From Chitinophaga silvisoli (GTDB taxonomy: Bacteria; Bacteroidota; Bacteroidia; Chitinophagales; Chitinophagaceae): DNA of 64,000 nt. Below, piece after piece: positions 60,903 through 64,000 of this stretch. The notes beneath the pieces were generated by a model. That model was not told the DNA's origin. It searched no databases and was given only the letters and a program-made list of their open reading frames with translations. Position numbers and translations under genes: made by a program. Each line of letters starts with the position of its first letter. The first letter of the stretch is position 1. The stretch spans positions 62,001 through 126,000 of the forward strand of contig NZ_QTJV01000001.1 of NCBI RefSeq assembly GCF_003412465.1, given 5' to 3'.

Positions 60903-61484
60903 ATGAAATACCTGATAGTAGGGCTTGGGAATATAGGCGCAGAATATGAGCATACCCGCCATAATATTGGATTCGATATCGCTGATACCTTTGTTGCTAA
61001 GCATGGAGGTACCTACAAAAACGAACGCCTGGCAGACGTGGCAGAAATAAAATGGAAGGGGCGTACCCTCATTGTGATTAAGCCGACCACTTACATGAAC
61101 CTGAGCGGCAAAGCTGTAAAGTACTGGATGGACAAGGAGAAAGTGCCATTGGAAAATATTTTCGTATTGGTAGATGACCTTGCACTACCGGTAGAAGTAC
61201 TGCGGATCCGCCCCGGTGGCAGTGACGCAGGGCAAAATGGTCTTAAAAACATTCAGGAACTCCTGGGTACAAACCAATATCCACGCCTGAGATTCGGTAT
61301 TGGTAATAACTATCCTAAAGGCAGACAGGTAGATTTTGTATTGGGCAAATGGCCTAAGGAAGAACTGGGAATCGTGCAGTGGAAACTGGAAAAATGCGTT
61401 GAAATCATCGAAGCATTTGTATCTATCGGATTGGAACGGACCATGAACAAGTATAATAACCTTAAATATTCACCCGGAAACTAA
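60903..61484 (+). CDS. pth: Peptidyl-tRNA hydrolase
   Basis: Recycles peptidyl-tRNA released from ribosomes. Catalytic residues are N10 (VGLGN) and H20 (YEHTRHNIGFD); the TTYMNLSGKAV and VLVDDLALP segments are conserved. The 193-residue length is standard. The ATG at 60903 starts MKYLIVGLGNIGAEY. It is downstream of rplY after a terminator, and no separate TAnnTTTG box was found. Confidence 0.96.
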   Translation: MKYLIVGLGNIGAEYEHTRHNIGFDIADTFVAKHGGTYKNERLADVAEIKWKGRTLIVIKPTTYMNLSGKAVKYWMDKEKVPLENIFVLVDDLALPVEVLRIRPGGSDAGQNGLKNIQELLGTNQYPRLRFGIGNNYPKGRQVDFVLGKWPKEELGIVQWKLEKCVEIIEAFVSIGLERTMNKYNNLKYSPGN

Positions 61485-61528
61485 ATTTATTAATCCATTT
61501 CATTTAACCTTAATAAAGAATAACCGTC

Positions 61529-62140
61529 ATGAAAATTATATGCGTTGGAAGAAACTATGCCGATCATGCAAAAGAATTGAAAAATGAGGTACCGACAGAA
61601 CCTGTGATTTTCATGAAGCCTAAGAATGCATTGTTGCAGAACAATCACCCATTCTACTATCCAGAGTTTACCGACAACCTCCACTATGAATGTGAATTGG
61701 TACTGAGAATATGCAAAAACGGAAAGCATATTCAGGAAAAATTCGCAGATAAATATTATGACCAGATAGGTATTGGTATTGACTTCACCGCCCGTGATCT
61801 GCAGGATAAACAAAAGCAGAAAGGCTTACCCTGGGAAATTGCCAAAGCATTTGATAACTCGGCCGTGGTAGGTCAGTTTATACCCATTACTCCCGAACTG
61901 GATAAGAAGGATATTAACTTCTGTCTGTATAAAAATAAAGAACTGATGCAGCAAGGGAATACCAAGGACCTGTTGTTTTCTTTCGATTTCCTGATAGCCT
62001 ATATTTCTAAATTCTTTACCCTGAATATCGGTGATCTGGTATTTACGGGCACCCCGGCTGGTGTAGGTCCTGTGGAAATAGGGGATACACTCGAGGCATT
62101 TATTGAGAATGATAGTCTGCTGGAATTTATGGTGAAATAA
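61529..62140 (+). CDS. Fumarylacetoacetate hydrolase-family protein
   Basis: A 203-residue single-domain FAH-fold protein: KIICVGRNYADHAKELKNEVP at the start, the metal-ligand pattern ECELVLRICKNG (Glu pair) and GIDFTARDLQDKQKQKGLPWEIAKAFD (about residues 74-100), and FTGTPAGVGPVEIGD near the end. It probably acts as an oxaloacetate decarboxylase or acylpyruvase like YcgM, or FAHD1-type; the substrate cannot be read from the sequence. It lies 44 bases after pth and ends at a strong terminator. Confidence 0.9.
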   Translation: MKIICVGRNYADHAKELKNEVPTEPVIFMKPKNALLQNNHPFYYPEFTDNLHYECELVLRICKNGKHIQEKFADKYYDQIGIGIDFTARDLQDKQKQKGLPWEIAKAFDNSAVVGQFIPITPELDKKDINFCLYKNKELMQQGNTKDLLFSFDFLIAYISKFFTLNIGDLVFTGTPAGVGPVEIGDTLEAFIENDSLLEFMVK

Positions 62141-62158
62141 TAAACCTGATTATAAATG

Positions 62159-62196
62159 AACCGGCCTGCTCATCTACTGAGCAGGCCGGTTTTTAT
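62159..62196 (+). terminator. Terminator after the FAH-family gene
   Basis: AACCGGCCTGCTCA at 62159-62172 pairs with TGAGCAGGCCGGTT at 62178-62191, a long perfect stem followed by T residues. Confidence 0.94.
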
Positions 62197-62243
62197 TTAG
62201 ACAAAATTTATGTCAACCATCATGAATGGCGAGCCTCTTTAAA

Positions 62244-62717
62244 TTACTTTTCTTCTGGTACCTGCTTCGTCAAAGTCACTTCATCCGGCACATTGTTATA
62301 AATCACATCCAGAATCCTCGTTAATTCCTGAAAATCCTCTTCAGAGAGGTGATTCCAGCCCGTTTTACGCATTTCAAGTACCAAAGGCCTGGCCTCCTTA
62401 TATTTCTCCGCGCCTTTGACTGTGAGCTGTAAAAATACCTTTCTGCGGTCCTGGGGAGATCCTTCCCTGAGCACCAGTTCTTTTTTAACCAGTAATTCAA
62501 TTATACGCGAAACGGTGGTGATATCCTTTGAGGTCAGTTTAGCAAGTTCATTATGCGTAATCTTCTTGTGTTTGTACAGGTTCTCTATCAGTAGCCACTG
62601 GTCCACAGTAATGTCCATTTTATGAAGGTCAAAGGTCTTTTGCCAGTAGTTACGGATTCTTTTAAGGGTGGCATCCAACTTAAAAAAAGATGGATTAGTT
62701 ACGAAAGTATTAGGCAT
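62244..62717 (-). CDS. MarR-family transcription regulator
   Basis: Winged-helix regulator of 157 residues. The recognition segment is HNELAKLTSKDITTVSRIIELLVKKELVLREGSPQDRRKVFLQLT (about residues 56-100), and the N-terminal segment has QWLLIENLYKHKKIT. It is divergent from a fused E1 dehydrogenase gene; the 73-base gap and the first codons of that gene hold three palindromic sites (listed separately), suggesting it regulates itself and that gene. The ligand is unknown. Confidence 0.92.
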   Translation of the reverse strand: MPNTFVTNPSFFKLDATLKRIRNYWQKTFDLHKMDITVDQWLLIENLYKHKKITHNELAKLTSKDITTVSRIIELLVKKELVLREGSPQDRRKVFLQLTVKGAEKYKEARPLVLEMRKTGWNHLSEEDFQELTRILDVIYNNVPDEVTLTKQVPEEK

Positions 62718-62726
62718 ATAGTTTAA

Positions 62727-62740
62727 ATTGCATTAGCAAT
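62727..62740. promoter_or_regulatory. Palindrome 1 in the MarR-E1 intergenic region
   Basis: ATTGC-ATTA-GCAAT, perfect 5-4-5 inverted repeat, 10 bases upstream of the MarR start. Confidence 0.6.
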
Positions 62741-62757
62741 AGTTGTATTAGCAACTA
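62740..62757. promoter_or_regulatory. Palindrome 2 in the MarR-E1 intergenic region
   Basis: TAGTTG-TATTAG-CAACTA, perfect 6-6-6 inverted repeat directly adjoining palindrome 1 and sharing the ATTAGCAA core. Typical size for a MarR dimer site. Confidence 0.6.
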
Positions 62758-62790
62758 TGTATTCTTATAAACATCGAAATTAGATATAAA

Positions 62791-64000
62791 GTGTTTAAAG
62801 ATAATACAATCACCCCAACTATAAAAGCTGGCATTGCTAATAAGCAAAGCCTATGGCTGAAAGCCTTTCGCCTGATGTGCCAGGCAAACTATATGGCTGC
62901 CACGTATGAAGCGAATCGTTCCATTTGCAAATATGTACATTCCACATCCAGGGGGCATGAAGCTATTCAGATAGCAGCAGGCTTGCAGTTACAACCCTGG
63001 GATTATGCCAGCCCTTATTACCGGGATGACAGTATGCTGTTGGCAATGGGTTTTACGCCCCTGGAACTGATGCTCCAATTGCTGGCTAAAAGTGAAGACC
63101 CCTTCTCGGGTGGGCGATCGTATTATAGTCACCCGGGCAGCAGAGTACCCAATAAGCCTTTAATTCCCCACCAAAGCAGTGCTACGGGCATGCAGGTCAT
63201 TCCTGCTACAGGTATGGCGCAGGGCGTTCGTTACCTGGAAAGAAACCTGGCTGATGCGCTGCCTACCGGTCCGCATGGTGAACTACCGGTTGTACTATGC
63301 TCGCTGGGCGATGGTAGTGTGACAGAGGGGGAAGTCAGCGAGGCCTGGCAGAGTGCTGTTCTTTGGGAGCTGCCTGTTATTTACCTTGTACAGGACAATG
63401 AATGGGGGATTTCAGCATCATCAGCAGAAACCCGTGTTATGGATGCATATGAGTATGCTGCGGGCTTTAAAGGCATGAAAAGGATGCGGGTGGATGGAAG
63501 TGATTTTGAAGATAGTTATCACGGCATGGAGGCTGCTATCAGCTATGTGCGTAAAGAAAGGAAGCCCGTATTGGTACATGCATGCGTACCCCTGTTGGGG
63601 CATCATACCTCCGGGGTTCGTAAAGAATGGTACAGGACAGCAGGAGATCTCGCTCTTCATGGAGATAAGGATCCTTTGCCCAAATTAAAAGCACTGCTAC
63701 TCTCCGCTGGAATCCCTGAAAAAGACCTGATAGCCATTGAAAAGGACGCACAAGAGTATATAGAAGCCGAATTTGATAAGGCACGGATCTCTCAGGATCC
63801 GGATCCCCGTACCGTAAGAGACCATGTATTTGCGCCTGCTGCTGTAACTGTGGAGAAAGGGAACCGTACCCCTGAAAATGGTGCAAAAGTGATGATGGTG
63901 GATGCGGCACTTCATGCGGTAGAAGAAATTCTGCGGGACTATCCTGAAGCTATCTTCTTTGGGCAGGATGTAGGTCGCCGTCTGGGTGGTGTATTTCGTG
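62791..64000 (+). CDS. Fused E1 component of 2-oxoacid dehydrogenase, N-terminal part (3' end outside window)
   Basis: Thiamine diphosphate-dependent E1 of the branched-chain or pyruvate type, with alpha and beta parts in one chain. The alpha part runs from about residue 10 to 340: LWLKAFRLMCQANYMAATYE, TSRGHEAIQIAAGL, the Mg-ThDP loop GDGSVTEGEVSEAW (about 171-184) and QDNEWGISA. After a linker (about 330-360) the beta part begins VMMVDAALHAVEEIL and continues to FFGQDVGRRLGGVFR at the window edge. No ATG precedes the conserved region, so a GTG at 62791 is the likely start. Its promoter region holds three MarR-like palindromes. The acyl substrate is not determinable here. Confidence 0.88.
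   Translation, partial: MFKDNTITPTIKAGIANKQSLWLKAFRLMCQANYMAATYEANRSICKYVHSTSRGHEAIQIAAGLQLQPWDYASPYYRDDSMLLAMGFTPLELMLQLLAKSEDPFSGGRSYYSHPGSRVPNKPLIPHQSSATGMQVIPATGMAQGVRYLERNLADALPTGPHGELPVVLCSLGDGSVTEGEVSEAWQSAVLWELPVIYLVQDNEWGISASSAETRVMDAYEYAAGFKGMKRMRVDGSDFEDSYHGMEAAISYVRKERKPVLVHACVPLLGHHTSGVRKEWYRTAGDLALHGDKDPLPKLKALLLSAGIPEKDLIAIEKDAQEYIEAEFDKARISQDPDPRTVRDHVFAPAAVTVEKGNRTPENGAKVMMVDAALHAVEEILRDYPEAIFFGQDVGRRLGGVFR
62834..62847. promoter_or_regulatory. Palindrome 3, inside the start of the E1 gene
   Basis: TTGCT-AATA-AGCAA, perfect 5-4-5 inverted repeat at codons 15-19 of the E1 gene, similar to palindromes 1 and 2 (TTGC near TAGCAA). It may be a downstream operator. Confidence 0.5.

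Overview
The window reads as a chromosomal segment of a Bacteroidota bacterium, most likely a Chitinophagaceae member close to Chitinophaga. The evidence is the gene content (short Bacteroidetes-type AMP nucleosidase, CcmB/CcmC/CcmD set, lipid A Kdo transferase, Lpg synthase, secreted GH20 and GH29 glycosidases) and more than a dozen matches to the Bacteroidetes sigma-A -7 box TAnnTTTG in front of genes, with few Shine-Dalgarno sequences. No rRNA, tRNA, CRISPR array or insertion sequence was recognised. Most of the window is dense, ordinary chromosome.

Layout. 1-950: 3' end of PEP carboxylase and its terminator. 985-6682: complete urease operon ureA-ureB-ureC-ureE-ureF-ureG-ureD, followed by a UreH/NiCoT-like membrane protein that may supply nickel. 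6812-10519: oxidative pentose phosphate operon gnd-zwf-pgl. 10585-16354: secreted alpha-L-fucosidase, a membrane-anchored glutamate-synthase-like FMN protein on the opposite strand, and a secreted beta-hexosaminidase. 16498-20334: universal stress protein, an MprF-type lysyl-phosphatidylglycerol synthase/flippase and a periplasmic VirJ/AcvB-like hydrolase, a likely make-and-break pair for aminoacylated lipids.

20335-22459 is the least conventional stretch. It is AT-rich and gene-poor, with three small ORFs, strong hairpins and repeated TTAAC direct repeats phased about 11 bp apart, as expected for a PhoB/PhoP-type response regulator. It ends at a LuxR-type regulator with a truncated receiver. 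23071-24928 is an iron-related unit: an AraC regulator, an unknown small protein and a siderophore-interacting reductase broken by a one-base frameshift. 25063-27014 holds a small unknown protein, a sigma-region-2/TM/TPR fusion protein and a MarR regulator.

27136-29674: mannonate dehydratase and glycerate 2-kinase (sugar acid catabolism). 29743-34730: a Spy-like periplasmic protein and two secreted amidohydrolase-family proteins containing three modules, of which only one keeps the HxH metal motif. 34838-37572: flavin/PLP-oxidase-fold stress protein, tyrS and a secreted protein of unknown role. 37615-43626 (minus strand): nucleotide-sugar block rfbD, rfbC, rfbB, UDP-xylose synthase, UDP-glucose dehydrogenase and a DegT-type sugar aminotransferase, feeding a surface polysaccharide; rfbA is not in the window. 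It is divergent from the lipid A Kdo transferase gene.

44951-53296: a Pro-rich repeat protein, thymidine kinase, GtrA-like flippase, biotin carboxylase, cytochrome c maturation genes ccmB-ccmC-ccmD, glutamate dehydrogenase, an orphan HsdR-N nuclease-fold protein and AMP nucleosidase. 53345-62140: a fused oligopeptide ABC ATPase, queA, ispD, a Gfo/Idh/MocA oxidoreductase, radC, then prs-rplY-pth-FAH hydrolase. The right edge holds a MarR regulator divergent from a fused E1 2-oxoacid dehydrogenase cut by the window end, with three palindromic operator-like sites between and just inside the genes.
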